Assembly (NCBI RefSeq): GCF_008802405.1
Contig: NZ_VZDO01000008.1
Coordinates: 1 to 64,000, forward strand
Length of the DNA stretch: 64,000 nucleotides
Direction of reading: 5' to 3'
Origin: Plantimonas leprariae
GTDB lineage: Bacteria > Pseudomonadota > Alphaproteobacteria > Rhizobiales > Rhizobiaceae
Shown: positions 7,787 through 17,248 of the stretch, piece by piece
Layout: the number at the start of each line of letters is the position of its first letter
How positions within the stretch are numbered: the first letter of the stretch is position 1
Position numbers and translations under genes: made by a program
Notes under the pieces: generated by a model
The model's database searches: none
Seen by the model: the letters and a program-made list of their open reading frames with translations, nothing else
Told to the model about the DNA's origin: nothing

Positions 7787-8171
7787 TCCGCGGCCCTGGC
7801 GCCAGTCGTGCGTCGGCTTCCGCTACGACACCCCATTTGACGCGGCCATTGTCGTCTCGGACATCGCCCGCTCGAAGACGCTCCGCGAGTCGCGCCGCAA
7901 AAGCGAGCTCGCCTCCGTCGAAGAGGTCGAGGCGATCGGCCCGCTGCAGGTCACCTTCCGACTGCATATGCTCGCGATCATCGCGCGGAATGACCACGCT
8001 CTACTTCTCGGCGCCGATCTTCGTCGTCCTGCCGAGCTTGATTTTCAGGCTGTGGGAATACCCCGGCAGGGTCCTATGCCGCAGACACACCGCTTTCGGT
8101 GAAGCGCCCCAACAGCCGTCTTCCGCCGACGGCGCGTCCGGCATTCGCGCTTTTGCCTCGCCCCATCACGC
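7787..8171. other. gene-poor interval, nothing assignable
   Basis: About 385 bp between the hairpin at 7754-7786 and the nucleoside hydrolase stop. Short open frames exist on both strands (for example minus 7746-7997), but none shows a recognisable domain or a clear ribosome-binding site. It may hold a decayed gene; I see no repeat or RNA structure of note. Confidence 0.4.
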
Positions 8172-9263
8172 TCAGTCGGGACGCTCGATCGGCACCGGGC
8201 GTGACAGAAGGTCGACATAGAGGTCGAAGAAGCGCTTGTTGTCGAACTGCTTCACGACCTTGACCTTGTGCAGGAGCGGCGTCGGCTGTTGCTGCCAATA
8301 GCCGAGCGTGCGTCCGTAGCCCGGGCCGAAGGAAACGTCGACGTCGAGGTAGAGGTCGTCGACCTTCGTCGCATAGGACGGATCGACGAGGTAAGCGAGC
8401 GCCAGCGTATCGAAGACGCTCGCGGTGGCGGCCGGATCCTTCGCGAACTTCTCTCCCATCCAGCTTTCGCGGAACAGCTTCTGGATCGGGCCGTCCCCGG
8501 CGACCATCCGCCCGAAGGTCGGCGCGTCGAGCTGCGTGATGTCGGTGACGTCGAGCGGGATCATCGCCTGCTCGATCGGCTCGCGCATGACGATTCGCGC
8601 CGCTTCCGGATCGATCCAGACGTTCATCTCGGCAGCCGGCGTCGTGTTGCCCTTCACGTCCACCGCGCCGCCCATATAGACGATCCGCCGGATTAGCGGC
8701 ACGATCTCCGGGTTCTTGCGCACCGCTAGCGCGACGTTGGTGACAGGCCCGATGACGAGCAGGCTCACCTCGTGCGGATTGGCCTTCACCGTTTCGACGA
8801 TGAAATCGACGGCGTTCTCCTCGCGCAGCTTCGCCCGCTTCGCGAAGCCGTCCGGCGGCGCGACGAGATCCTTCTCCTCCGGCTGCGGCCGGTGGAAGGC
8901 GGTCTTCCAACTCTCGCCGAAACCGAACAGGGCGCGCTCCTGCTCGAAGCTCCTCGGATCGTGGACGAGGGGCAGGTTGGCGCCGGCGTAAACGCCGACC
9001 TGGTTCTCGATGCCGAGGCGTTCCACCGCCCGCAGGGCATCGGCGACTTCCTGGCGCAGCCAGTTGTTGCCGGTGACGACCGTCACGCCGAGAAGGTCGA
9101 GCTTCCGCTCCTTCTGCAACTGCGCCGCCATGATCAGCACCTGCCCGTCATCACCGAGCGTGCTGAAATCCGTGTCGAGAATGACCTTCTTTCCGGCCGC
9201 ATGGGCCGCCATGGTCCACATCGCCGCTGCCGCGACGAAGAACGCCGTCATCGCCTTGCGCAT
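8172..9263 (-). CDS. periplasmic nucleoside hydrolase (inosine-uridine type)
   Basis: 363-residue inosine/uridine-preferring nucleoside hydrolase, cleaving the N-glycosidic bond of nucleosides to base plus ribose. A signal peptide (AMTAFFVAAAAMWTMAAHA) places it in the periplasm. The N-terminal aspartate cluster ILDTDFSTLGDDGQ (about 27-40) is a variant of the calcium-binding DxDPGxDD motif, with two residues inserted between its Asp pairs. The family's VIGPVTNVALA and RIVYMGGA segments follow. The ATG at 9263 was preferred over 9311 because a GGGAGAG site precedes it and the signal peptide follows. No partner nucleoside transporter is adjacent. Confidence 0.85.
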   Translation of the reverse strand: MRKAMTAFFVAAAAMWTMAAHAAGKKVILDTDFSTLGDDGQVLIMAAQLQKERKLDLLGVTVVTGNNWLRQEVADALRAVERLGIENQVGVYAGANLPLVHDPRSFEQERALFGFGESWKTAFHRPQPEEKDLVAPPDGFAKRAKLREENAVDFIVETVKANPHEVSLLVIGPVTNVALAVRKNPEIVPLIRRIVYMGGAVDVKGNTTPAAEMNVWIDPEAARIVMREPIEQAMIPLDVTDITQLDAPTFGRMVAGDGPIQKLFRESWMGEKFAKDPAATASVFDTLALAYLVDPSYATKVDDLYLDVDVSFGPGYGRTLGYWQQQPTPLLHKVKVVKQFDNKRFFDLYVDLLSRPVPIERPD

Positions 9264-9376
9264 CTTCGATCTCTCCCGCCGTTTCCGCCCGCGTTCGGCC
9301 GGACTTTGCATCCGATCAACCTAGGGCGCTCGGTGGCGCTGGCTGGACTTACGCGAGGGAGCAATCAGCCTCTGCT

Positions 9377-10216
9377 CTACAGGCGGCCGAGCTTCGGATG
9401 CCGGTTCACGTCCTTGTAGAGCAGGTAGCGGAATTTCTCCGGCCCGCCGGCGTAGCAGGCCTGCGGGCAGAAGGCGCGCAGCCACATGAAGTCGCCGGCC
9501 TCGACCTCCACCCAGTCCCGGTTCAACCGGTAGACCGCCTTGCCCTGCAGCACGAAAAGGCCGTGCTCCATCACGTGCGTTTCCTCGAAGGGGATGACAC
9601 CGCCGGGTTCGAGCGTCACGATGTTCACGTGCATGTCGTGGCGGAGGTCCTCGGGCTCGACGAAGCGCGTCGTCGCCCAGCGACCTTCGGTATCCGGCAT
9701 CGCGATCGGCGTCAGCTCGCGCTCGTTGCGGAAGAACGCCTCCGGCACGCCAAGCCCGTCCACGGATTCGTAGGCCTTGCGAATCCAGTGGAAGCGGGCC
9801 GGCTCCGTGCCGGTCGCACGCAGGCTCCATTTCGCGCCGGGCGGCAAAAAGGCGTAGCCGCCAACCGCCAGTTCGTGATCGTCACCGCCGAGCATGATCG
9901 TCACCGCACCATCCACGACCAAGATCACCCCCTCAACTCCGCTGTCGGGCTCCGGCCGGTCGCTGCCGCCGCCCGGCTGGACCTCCATGAGGTACTGCGA
10001 GAAGGTTTCGGAGAAGCCGGTCATCGGTCGCGCGAGCACCCAGGCGCGCGCCTTCTCCCAGAACGGCAGATAGCTCGTCACGATGTCCCGCATCACACCC
10101 TTCGGGATCAAGGCATAGGCCTCGGTGAACACGGCTCGGCCGGTGTGGAGCTCGGTCTGCCCAGGCAGGCCCCCAGCCGGCGGATGATAGAATGAGGTGG
10201 TGTTTCGTGCGCTCAT
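9377..10216 (-). CDS. allE: (S)-ureidoglycine aminohydrolase
   Basis: 279-residue bicupin matching the UGHY/YlbA (AllE) family, which converts (S)-ureidoglycine to (S)-ureidoglycolate plus ammonia in allantoin breakdown. A first cupin spans about 60-135 (GVILVVDGAVTIMLGG). The second, about 190-270, carries the metal-binding FEETHVMEHGLFVLQG (Glu, His, His) and a later Gln/His region in the family's typical order. The conserved N-terminal R-(A/V)-F-T-AYALIPKGVMRD block is present. No other allantoin gene lies within a few kilobases, so the rest of the pathway must be elsewhere. The neighbouring nucleoside hydrolase would also feed purine salvage. Confidence 0.88.
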   Translation of the reverse strand: MSARNTTSFYHPPAGGLPGQTELHTGRAVFTEAYALIPKGVMRDIVTSYLPFWEKARAWVLARPMTGFSETFSQYLMEVQPGGGSDRPEPDSGVEGVILVVDGAVTIMLGGDDHELAVGGYAFLPPGAKWSLRATGTEPARFHWIRKAYESVDGLGVPEAFFRNERELTPIAMPDTEGRWATTRFVEPEDLRHDMHVNIVTLEPGGVIPFEETHVMEHGLFVLQGKAVYRLNRDWVEVEAGDFMWLRAFCPQACYAGGPEKFRYLLYKDVNRHPKLGRL

Positions 10217-10316
10217 CGGGTGATCCTATTCGAAAGGCACGTTTCCCGGCCAGACGAAGCACGCCCGATTCCCGCGGGCGCGGATATCGGCGTCCGCTCG
10301 GGCGAGCATGTCAGTC

Positions 10317-12485
10317 TCAATCCGCCCCGCTTCGATCCCCGCCCCGCAGGGACCTGAGGACCTCGGCGAGGGTTCCGCTTGCGCCCGGCACGACGCGATA
10401 CAGCCGGACCTCGTTCCGGCCGGATTGCAAGGCCGACGGCGGCAGCATCACGGCGAAGCGCGTTTCGCCGCCCTCGGCATAGGACGGGACGACCGCCCGG
10501 ATGCGCCCGTTCACCGCGAAGGCGAGGAGCGGGCGATCCGCCGAAGCGCGCCCGTCCCGGTTCGCGAGCACGCCGCGCAAATAGACCGGCAGCCGCCCGC
10601 TGTTCGGATCAACGTTGCCGAGAGCATCCCAATCGTCCGAGGCGAAGACGAGGTCGGCGGCTCCATCCGGCGCCTGAAGTTCGGCGACGGCCTTCCCCAG
10701 GAATTCGGCCCCCTCGCCGCGACGCGTGAGATCGGCAAGTGGCAGGCCGGAGCCGAAGGTCGCGATCTCGCGGTCCAGCAACGGATAGGTCGCGACGGCG
10801 TCGCGCGCGAAGGATACCGGACCGCCGACCTCGCTCGGACGCCAGATTTCGATCGTCGGCCGCTCTGGAAAGGCGGCACCAGTCATCGGACTGCCCGGGA
10901 TCGGCCAGGAAACGGTGGCTCCGGCTTCTCGCGCGATCGTCGGCAAAATGTCGAGGCTCGACACCGGCCGGTCGCTGCGCATCCCGGTTCTCTGGTGCGG
11001 CAACTTCACGAACATCGGTATCGGCAAGAGGTCGGGCGCGTTCTCGGTCGTCAGCGGGTTGCGCGTGTAGACGCCCGGGCGGAACGACTTGCCGTGGTCG
11101 GCGGTGACGATCACCAGTGCATCGTCGTACTTGCCGACCGCCTCCAGCTTCGCGACGAGTTCGCCGAGCAGCCGGTCCACGAAGCCGAGTTGCAGCAGGA
11201 AGCGCTGGTAGCTGAGATCCACGAGATACGGATCGTCGGCCCAGCGATCGTCCGGCAGCCGCCCGATCGAGTTGCCGCCGTCATAGGCCAAGCCGTCCGG
11301 CAGGTAGTCGTAGGGATCGTGCGGCAGGAGCACGTGCACGAAGTCGAGGGTTCTGTGCCCCGGCCGGATGCGGTCGACGAAGGCGCGGAACTCGGCCGGC
11401 CGGTCGCTGGCAATGCGCGCGTTCGCGTTGCGCATGATCATGTCCTCGGCCGCGCCCGGAGCCGCCTCGTCGGTGATGCCGCCACCAGCCCGGCCGAAGC
11501 CCTTCCAGCCCGTGTCCAACGGCGGCAACCAGCGCTCGGCATAGGGCGACGGCACGAGCGCGTGGAGAAAGACGAGCTGCACGTCGGCCGCGAAAAGGCG
11601 CGGGTCGAAGCGCCTGCCGCCCTCGCCTTCCCGACTGCAGAGGTCCGGCGGACAGAGTTCCGTCACGGTTTCCGAGACGTTCAGCTCATAGCTTCGCCCA
11701 AGCAGCGTGAAGAGGTTGTCCGGATAGCCCTTGGCGGACGGCAGGCGAGGCTCCGGCCCCGGCGGCTCGCCGCCGAGGATGGCCGGTACCGCCTTGAACG
11801 TCGCCGTATAGGCGGCGGTCGCCTTCGGAAACCACCAGCCGTCGCGGGCGAGGCTCGCGAAATTGGGGAAACGCACCGTGTCGACGTTCCTCGAAGCGTC
11901 GAGTAGCGCGGTTGGATTGAATTCGTCGAAGACGACCAGCACCACCGGCGTGTCGCCGGAAACGGCCGGCACAGCGGCCGTCGGCGTTCGATGCGGCAGG
12001 ACGATCGCCGAGACCGGCGTGACGAACAGGAAGTTGAGCGGCAGGAGCAGGCTCGCCGCACTCGCGATCGTGACGAAACGCATCGCGGTCCGCGATTGGG
12101 CGTAGATCGCCGCACCCACGGCGGCGGCGAGGAGCGGCAGCACTAGAAGCAGGCTGCCGGCGCCGCTCGCGAACCGGTTCATGGTGACGAAGCCGAAAAC
12201 CGCGAAGAGCCCAGCCACGCAGCCTAGATGGGCGACACGTCGGGCGGCCGGCCAGACGAGGCCGACGAGGCCCTCGAAGGCCAGCAGCACCGCCGGCAGC
12301 GCGAACGAGACCAGTATGGCGAGCGCGACCACGTCCATGCCGGCCGCGCGGTGGGCCACGAAGAATTCCGGGCTCCGCGAGAGGATCGCGTAGAGCGGCT
12401 GGGCGACGGCGAAGGCGCTGAGGCCGAAAAGGTGCAGGGCTTCGACGGGCGAAGGAAGGCGGCGGCGCGTGTTTCCGAGCCGCAT
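10317..12485 (-). CDS. membrane-anchored sulfatase-family enzyme (alkaline phosphatase superfamily)
   Basis: 722 residues: an N-terminal membrane domain of about five helices (roughly 15-165), then a periplasmic sulfatase-fold domain. Metal/nucleophile signatures are VVLVVFDEFNP (about 182-192), a Thr-rich nucleophile segment ATAAYTATFKAVPAIL (about 220-235) and VIVTADHGKSF (about 465). This is the layout of membrane phosphoethanolamine/phosphoglycerol transferases and LTA-synthase-like enzymes, though a real sulfatase is not excluded. It is the last gene of a three-gene operon, beginning 3 bp after the methyltransferase stop, which suggests modification of an envelope glycan or lipid. Confidence 0.78.
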   Translation of the reverse strand: MRLGNTRRRLPSPVEALHLFGLSAFAVAQPLYAILSRSPEFFVAHRAAGMDVVALAILVSFALPAVLLAFEGLVGLVWPAARRVAHLGCVAGLFAVFGFVTMNRFASGAGSLLLVLPLLAAAVGAAIYAQSRTAMRFVTIASAASLLLPLNFLFVTPVSAIVLPHRTPTAAVPAVSGDTPVVLVVFDEFNPTALLDASRNVDTVRFPNFASLARDGWWFPKATAAYTATFKAVPAILGGEPPGPEPRLPSAKGYPDNLFTLLGRSYELNVSETVTELCPPDLCSREGEGGRRFDPRLFAADVQLVFLHALVPSPYAERWLPPLDTGWKGFGRAGGGITDEAAPGAAEDMIMRNANARIASDRPAEFRAFVDRIRPGHRTLDFVHVLLPHDPYDYLPDGLAYDGGNSIGRLPDDRWADDPYLVDLSYQRFLLQLGFVDRLLGELVAKLEAVGKYDDALVIVTADHGKSFRPGVYTRNPLTTENAPDLLPIPMFVKLPHQRTGMRSDRPVSSLDILPTIAREAGATVSWPIPGSPMTGAAFPERPTIEIWRPSEVGGPVSFARDAVATYPLLDREIATFGSGLPLADLTRRGEGAEFLGKAVAELQAPDGAADLVFASDDWDALGNVDPNSGRLPVYLRGVLANRDGRASADRPLLAFAVNGRIRAVVPSYAEGGETRFAVMLPPSALQSGRNEVRLYRVVPGASGTLAEVLRSLRGGDRSGAD

Positions 12486-12488
12486 CGC

Positions 12489-13892
12489 TCAGCGCCGGTC
12501 GTACTGGAACAGGACCCGGCCGGAGGCGGAAACGGCGGCTTCGCGCACGATGCGCGCGTTCCGGCGAAGCTCCCGTTCGAACGCCTCCTGCGTGTAATCG
12601 GGGAAGATGTCGGTCCGCAGCGCGAGCATGCGCCGCACCGTCTCGTCGGTCTTCGGAACGAACTCGATCACGCCGGTCGGGGCGAGATCCGTCAACCATT
12701 CCACGACATCCGGCAAGGGCACGTTGCGGCCGATGGCGAGGTGATGCTCGAAGGCCAGCGCGATCAGCGCGTCCGACCGCATGCGCGAGGCGAAGCCCGG
12801 CCGCTCGCGCTGCCGCCAGCCCTGGTCGGGGCTTGGATTGGCGGCATCGAGCCAGAGCGGCAGGAAATCGACGTCCTCCGCCTGTGCCCGCGAGAAGGCG
12901 AGATCGATCGCGCGCTGGTCGAAGTCGAAGCCAACGACCTTTCCGGCCCCGGCGGCGAGCGCCGTCAGCGAATAGTCGCCGGTGTTGCATCCGAGGTCGA
13001 GTAGGCGGCGCGGCCGCTCGGCCTTCGCGAATTCCTCGACGAAGCGGCGCTTCGCCTCGACCTCGGGTCCCGTATAGGTATGGCTGGCGGCATAGTCGCC
13101 CCAGACCGTCTTACCGGTGTCGGCGGGTTCGAGCCGGCCGATCCAGCGGCGAAGACCCTGCAGGATGCCGGCATAGCCGAGCCGGGACAGCCCCTGCCCC
13201 GACCGCGCCTGCCGGACGGCCGCATCCGGCGCGCCGATCGCCCGCCGCTCGAGCCCTGCCTGCAGCGTCACTTGCGAAAGGACGTTCCACGACGACACGC
13301 GCTTGCGCCACGGCAGCAGGCGGGCGAGGTCGAGGGTCGGGATGCCTTCCAGGCTGCCGCGATACCAGGCGTTGTGGGCGACGCCGGCCAGCGCGCGCAG
13401 GAGAAGCGGGTTCAGGAACTGCTCGCAGAACTGCCGGTGCCCTTCCCAGTACTCGCGTTCGCGGTAGGGCCGGAGCGAAAGCACATCGATGAACACCGGG
13501 CGGGCGCCCGCGAACTGCACGTTGTAGGCGGTCGCGTCCGACAGGACGATGTCGTTGTCGAGGAGTTCGACCTGCAGGTCGAGATGGAGCAGAGCTGCGG
13601 CCTTCAGCTGCCCGAAACCCCATTCGTAGGGATAGGAGAGCGTGTCGATCCGTTCGTGATCGAGAAGATAGGCGGCCCTGCCGACGCCGTCCGGCCACTC
13701 ACTGCGCGGCAGTTCGCGGCTCGCGACCATCGCGCCCCGGGCGGCAAGCGCTTCGAACAACCCCTTGTCGCGCACGGCCTCGTAGGCGGCTCGGGCCGTC
13801 TCGCCGACCGAACGCAGCACGCGGTCGCGGTGATGGAAGACACGCCCCGACGGATCGCGAAACGACCCGGCATCGGCGCGGATCGCCGACAT
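12489..13892 (-). CDS. class I SAM-dependent methyltransferase, two-domain
   Basis: 467 residues. The C-terminal part has a Rossmann methyltransferase core with motif I LLDLGCNTGDYSL (about 297-309) and an acidic motif II VVGFDFDQRAI. The N-terminal 250 residues are a separate domain with kinase-like hints (ELLDNDIVLSDATAYNVQF near 110-130, FIDVLSL), as in long methyltransferases of unknown substrate. The ATG at 13892 shares one base with the upstream stop (TGATG), so the frame running to 14144 is not its true start. Located between a small membrane protein and a membrane sulfatase-like enzyme, it probably acts on an envelope component or its precursor. Confidence 0.78.
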   Translation of the reverse strand: MSAIRADAGSFRDPSGRVFHHRDRVLRSVGETARAAYEAVRDKGLFEALAARGAMVASRELPRSEWPDGVGRAAYLLDHERIDTLSYPYEWGFGQLKAAALLHLDLQVELLDNDIVLSDATAYNVQFAGARPVFIDVLSLRPYREREYWEGHRQFCEQFLNPLLLRALAGVAHNAWYRGSLEGIPTLDLARLLPWRKRVSSWNVLSQVTLQAGLERRAIGAPDAAVRQARSGQGLSRLGYAGILQGLRRWIGRLEPADTGKTVWGDYAASHTYTGPEVEAKRRFVEEFAKAERPRRLLDLGCNTGDYSLTALAAGAGKVVGFDFDQRAIDLAFSRAQAEDVDFLPLWLDAANPSPDQGWRQRERPGFASRMRSDALIALAFEHHLAIGRNVPLPDVVEWLTDLAPTGVIEFVPKTDETVRRMLALRTDIFPDYTQEAFERELRRNARIVREAAVSASGRVLFQYDRR

Positions 13893-14113
13893 CACTCGCG
13901 CTTCGCGTCGACGTTCTTGCCGAACGTGGATTTCAGCCGCGCCTTGAGCCGGCGGTAGTTCATCGAGATGATCGCGCCGCCCGCCGCGATGCCGCCGATG
14001 ATGCCCTGCAGCACCATGCTCGCCGCGCCCGGATCGAGATAAGCGTAGGCGGGCCGGATCGACAGTACGGCGATCCCGGCGAGCAGCAATAGGCTGGTCG
14101 TGGTTCTGGTCAC
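13892..14113 (-). CDS. small membrane protein (YLDPGAAS family)
   Basis: 73 residues: a cleavable or anchoring N-terminal helix (SLLLLAGIAVLSIRPAYA), then the conserved YLDPGAASMVLQGIIGGIAAGG segment forming a second membrane helix with small-residue packing, and a basic tail (RRLKARLKS). Small proteins with YLDPG(T/A) plus a glycine-rich helix occur next to sulfatase and methyltransferase genes in envelope clusters. It is coupled to the methyltransferase by TGATG. A structural or regulatory partner role is inferred; the function is unknown. Confidence 0.72.
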   Translation of the reverse strand: MTRTTTSLLLLAGIAVLSIRPAYAYLDPGAASMVLQGIIGGIAAGGAIISMNYRRLKARLKSTFGKNVDAKRE

Positions 14114-14248
14114 GGCGTTCCCCCCTCTGGATGCATCGAGGCATCTCGTTTCGGAAATCCCGACGGACCGCAGCCTAGCATGTCAGTTCGGTGACAGATC
14201 AACCTCCTGCATGCGTTCAGGGAAAAGCCGACGTTCGGATGATTCCGA

Positions 14249-15754
14249 TCAGTCTTCCTCGACGAACACCGTGTCGCGCTTGCGCCGGATCGCCGGCAGC
14301 GCGGCGACGACGACCGCGGCAAGCCCGAGGGCGAGGAGGCTCGCCGAGATCGGCCGTTCGAAGAAGACCAGCGCATTGCCGCGCGAGATGATCATCGCGC
14401 GCCGAAGGTGCTCTTCCAGGAGCGGCCCCAGCACGAAGCCGAGCAGCAGCGGCGCCGGCTCGCAGCCGAGGCGGATCAGGACGTAGCCGAGCACGCCGAA
14501 CACGCCGATCGCGTAGACGTCGAACGGATTGTTGTTGATCGAGTAGCAGCCGATCGAGGCGAAGATCACGATCGCCGGGAAGAGGACGCGGTAGGGGATC
14601 GTCAGCATCTTCACCCACAGCCCGATCAGCGGCAGGTTGAGGATGACGAGGAGGACGTTGCCGATCCACATCGAGGCGATGATGCCCCAGAACAGGGCGG
14701 GCTGCGAATTGATGACGTTCGGCCCCGGCGTGATGCCCTGCAGGATGAAAGCCCCGACGATCAGCGCCATCACCGGATGCGCCGGGATGCCGAGCGTCAG
14801 GAGCGGAATGAAGGACGTCTGCGCCGCGGCGTTGTTGGCGCTTTCGGGTCCTGCGACGCCCTGGATCGCGCCGCGCCCGAACTCGGACTTGTCCGTCGCG
14901 ACGTTCTTTTCCAGCGAATAGGAGGCGAAGGACGACAGGACGTGCCCGCCGCCCGGCAGGACGCCGAGGATCGAGCCGAGCGCGGTGCCGCGCAGCACCG
15001 GCGCGACGATCCGCCGGAAGTCGGCACGGCTGAGCCAGAGGCCGGAGACCGACTTCACCATGACGTCGCGTGTCGCCTCGTTCTCGAGGTTGCGGAAGAT
15101 TTCCGCGACTCCGAACACCCCGACGGCGATCGAGACGAAGTTGATGCCTTGGTAGAGTTCGAGCTGGCCGAACGTGAAGCGGGGTGTGCCGGTGTAGATG
15201 TCCTGCCCGACCGTGCCGAGCAACAGCCCCAGCACGATCATCGCGAGGGCCTTCACGACGGAGCCATGCGCGAGCGAGATCGACACGAGAAGCCCGAGCA
15301 CGATCAGCGCGAAATATTCCGGCGCGCCGAACTTGAGCGCCACGCGCGCCAGCGGCGGGGCGGCGAAGGCGAGAAGCAGGGTCGCGACGCAGCCCGCGAA
15401 GAACGAGCCGAGGGCGGCGGTCGCGAGCGCCGTGCCGGCCTGACCTTTCTTCGCCATCTGGTAGCCGTCGATGGCGGTGACGGCGGAGGACGATTCGCCC
15501 GGTAGGTTGATCAGGATCGCGGTGGTCGAGCCGCCGTACTGCGCGCCGTAGTAGATGCCGGAGAGCATGATCAGCGCCGTCACCGGCGCGAAGGTGAAGG
15601 TGATCGGCAGCAGCATCGCGATCGTCGCGGTCGGACCGATGCCGGGGAGGACGCCGACCAGCGTGCCCAGCAGCACGCCGATGAAGCACCAGAAGAGGTT
15701 GGTGAAGGTCAGCGCCGTTTCGAAGCCGAGCGCGAGGTTCGACAGGATCTCCAT
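14249..15754 (-). CDS. tctA: tripartite tricarboxylate transporter, large membrane subunit TctA
   Basis: 501-residue TctA subunit with about 12 membrane segments. It shows the family's signature blocks: GVLPGIGPTATIAMLLP (about 34-50), YYGAQYGGSTTAILINLPGE (about 69-88) and ILGVLPGGGHVLSSFASY (about 257-274). It forms the secondary transport channel for a carboxylate delivered by TctC. It follows tctB by 9 bp and is the last gene of a minus-strand tctC-tctB-tctA operon. The substrate cannot be told from sequence; citrate-like tricarboxylates are the type case. Confidence 0.93.
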   Translation of the reverse strand: MEILSNLALGFETALTFTNLFWCFIGVLLGTLVGVLPGIGPTATIAMLLPITFTFAPVTALIMLSGIYYGAQYGGSTTAILINLPGESSSAVTAIDGYQMAKKGQAGTALATAALGSFFAGCVATLLLAFAAPPLARVALKFGAPEYFALIVLGLLVSISLAHGSVVKALAMIVLGLLLGTVGQDIYTGTPRFTFGQLELYQGINFVSIAVGVFGVAEIFRNLENEATRDVMVKSVSGLWLSRADFRRIVAPVLRGTALGSILGVLPGGGHVLSSFASYSLEKNVATDKSEFGRGAIQGVAGPESANNAAAQTSFIPLLTLGIPAHPVMALIVGAFILQGITPGPNVINSQPALFWGIIASMWIGNVLLVILNLPLIGLWVKMLTIPYRVLFPAIVIFASIGCYSINNNPFDVYAIGVFGVLGYVLIRLGCEPAPLLLGFVLGPLLEEHLRRAMIISRGNALVFFERPISASLLALGLAAVVVAALPAIRRKRDTVFVEED

Positions 15755-15763
15755 GCCAGCCCT

Positions 15764-16246
15764 TCAGTTGTGCGCGAGCGGGCCGAAGACCGGCCCGATC
15801 GTCGGCAAGGACACGGCGAGGCCGACCTTGAAGACCAGCCAGGACAGCACCGACAGGAGCAGGGCGATGGCGAGCGCCGAGGCGATGCCGTTCTGCGTCG
15901 ACGCGAGGGCGACGATCGCGCCGCACAGGAAGACCACCGGCACGAGGCCGAGCGTCGGCCCGGCATAGCCGAAGATGCCGAGGGCGACGAGCGTGAGGAG
16001 GATGCCCTTCCAGGGCACGCCGCCGACCTCCGTCCGTCCTTCGAGGCGGAAGCCTGCCGCGATCACGGTCCCGCCGAGGATCACGAGCAGCACGGCGAGG
16101 ACCAGCGGGATGAAGCCCGGCCCCATGCGCAGGGCCCGGCCGAGCGGATAGCCTGTCGCCGCCCAGCCGAAAGCGAGCGCGATCGCGATGAAGATCGCCC
16201 CGGCGATCAGGTCGCGGTTCCGGTTCGTCTGCGTGACGGTGCTCAT
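15764..16246 (-). CDS. tctB: tripartite tricarboxylate transporter, small membrane subunit TctB
   Basis: 160 residues with four predicted membrane helices: LIAGAIFIAIALAFGWAATG, GFIPLVLAVLLVILGGTVIA, ILLTLVALGIFGYA and IASALAIALLLSVLSWLVFK. It has the TctB-typical YPLG..MGPGFIP motif (about 33-48). It works with TctA as the membrane part of a TTT importer. It lies 24 bp after tctC and 9 bp before tctA on the same strand. Confidence 0.9.
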   Translation of the reverse strand: MSTVTQTNRNRDLIAGAIFIAIALAFGWAATGYPLGRALRMGPGFIPLVLAVLLVILGGTVIAAGFRLEGRTEVGGVPWKGILLTLVALGIFGYAGPTLGLVPVVFLCGAIVALASTQNGIASALAIALLLSVLSWLVFKVGLAVSLPTIGPVFGPLAHN

Positions 16247-16270
16247 CGGTTTTTCAAGCCGACCCTGGGC

Positions 16271-17248
16271 TCAGTTGGCGTACTGGCCGGCGGCCTGGAT
16301 GATCGGCCGCCACAGCTCGATCTGCGAGGCGAGCTGCTGGCGCAGGGCGTCCGGCGTCGCCTCGTTCTCGGCGACCGGCGTCGTGCCGAGTTCGGCGAAG
16401 CGCCTGACCACCGTCTCGTCCTTCAGCGCCTTCTTCAGCGAGGCTTCCAGCTTCGCCACGACCGCCGGGTCCATGCCCGCCGGCCCGTAGAGGGCGTGCC
16501 ATATGGCGACGTCGAGCTTCGGCAGCCCGCCCTCCTTCGTGGTCGGCAGGTCCGGCAGCGAGGCGAGCCGTTCCGGCGTCGTCACCGCGTAAGCCTTGAT
16601 CTCCTTGGCCTTGATCTGGTTCGTCGTGTTCGTCGTCTGGTCGCACATCATGTCGACCTGACCGCCGAGGAGGTCGGTCATCATCGGCGCCGCTCCCTGA
16701 TACGGAACGGTCACGAACTGCACGCCGACCGCTTCCTGCAGCAGCATGCCGCAAAGATGCGACGCGGAGCCGATGCCGGCATTGGCGTAGGTCGTGTCCG
16801 CACCGTTGGCCTTCAGGTACGCGACGAGTTCCTCCATCGTGTTCGGCTCGAAGTCCTTGCGGCCGACGATCGTCATCGGCACCGCCGTGACGAGGCCGAT
16901 CGGCGAGAAGTCCTTCACCGGATCGAAGGCGAGCTGACGGTAGAGCGTCGGCGAGGTCGACATGCCGATATGGTGCAGAAGCAGGGTGTAGCCGTCGGGC
17001 TTGGCCTTCGCGACCTGTCCAGCGCCGAGCGTGCCGCCCGCGCCGCCGACGTTCTGGACGAGGACCTGCTGGCCGAGATCGGCGGACATCGACTGCGCGA
17101 CGAGGCGGGTCACCGTATCGGTCGGTCCACCCGCCGTGAACGGCACGACGATGGTGATCGGCTGCGTCGGATAGTTCTCCTGGGCGCTCGCGGTGCCGAT
17201 CGCGAGTGTCGCGGCGAGCGCCGCGAGCGCGAGGGACTTCATCAGCAT
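16271..17248 (-). CDS. tctC: tripartite tricarboxylate transporter substrate-binding protein TctC
   Basis: 325-residue periplasmic Bug/TctC binding protein. A signal peptide (LALAALAATLAIGTASA) precedes the family start YPTQPITIVVPFTAGGPTDT and the LVQNVGGAGGTLGAGQVAKA motif. It captures the carboxylate and hands it to TctA-TctB. The start at 17248 has a strong GGAGGAG site; a second ATG two codons later is possible. First gene of the tctC-tctB-tctA operon. An inverted repeat GGCGGCC/GGCCGCC at 17411-17429 sits upstream, between it and the preceding sugar-binding protein gene. Confidence 0.92.
   Translation of the reverse strand: MLMKSLALAALAATLAIGTASAQENYPTQPITIVVPFTAGGPTDTVTRLVAQSMSADLGQQVLVQNVGGAGGTLGAGQVAKAKPDGYTLLLHHIGMSTSPTLYRQLAFDPVKDFSPIGLVTAVPMTIVGRKDFEPNTMEELVAYLKANGADTTYANAGIGSASHLCGMLLQEAVGVQFVTVPYQGAAPMMTDLLGGQVDMMCDQTTNTTNQIKAKEIKAYAVTTPERLASLPDLPTTKEGGLPKLDVAIWHALYGPAGMDPAVVAKLEASLKKALKDETVVRRFAELGTTPVAENEATPDALRQQLASQIELWRPIIQAAGQYAN

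Noticed and set aside
7746-7997. 83-codon minus-strand frame after the GCG_CRPN gene
   Set aside because: No recognisable similarity and no clear start signal; kept only as a note in a gene-poor interval.
12489-14144. Extending the methyltransferase to 551 codons
   Set aside because: The upstream part overlaps the small YLDPG membrane-protein gene completely; the TGATG junction at 13892 is the natural start.
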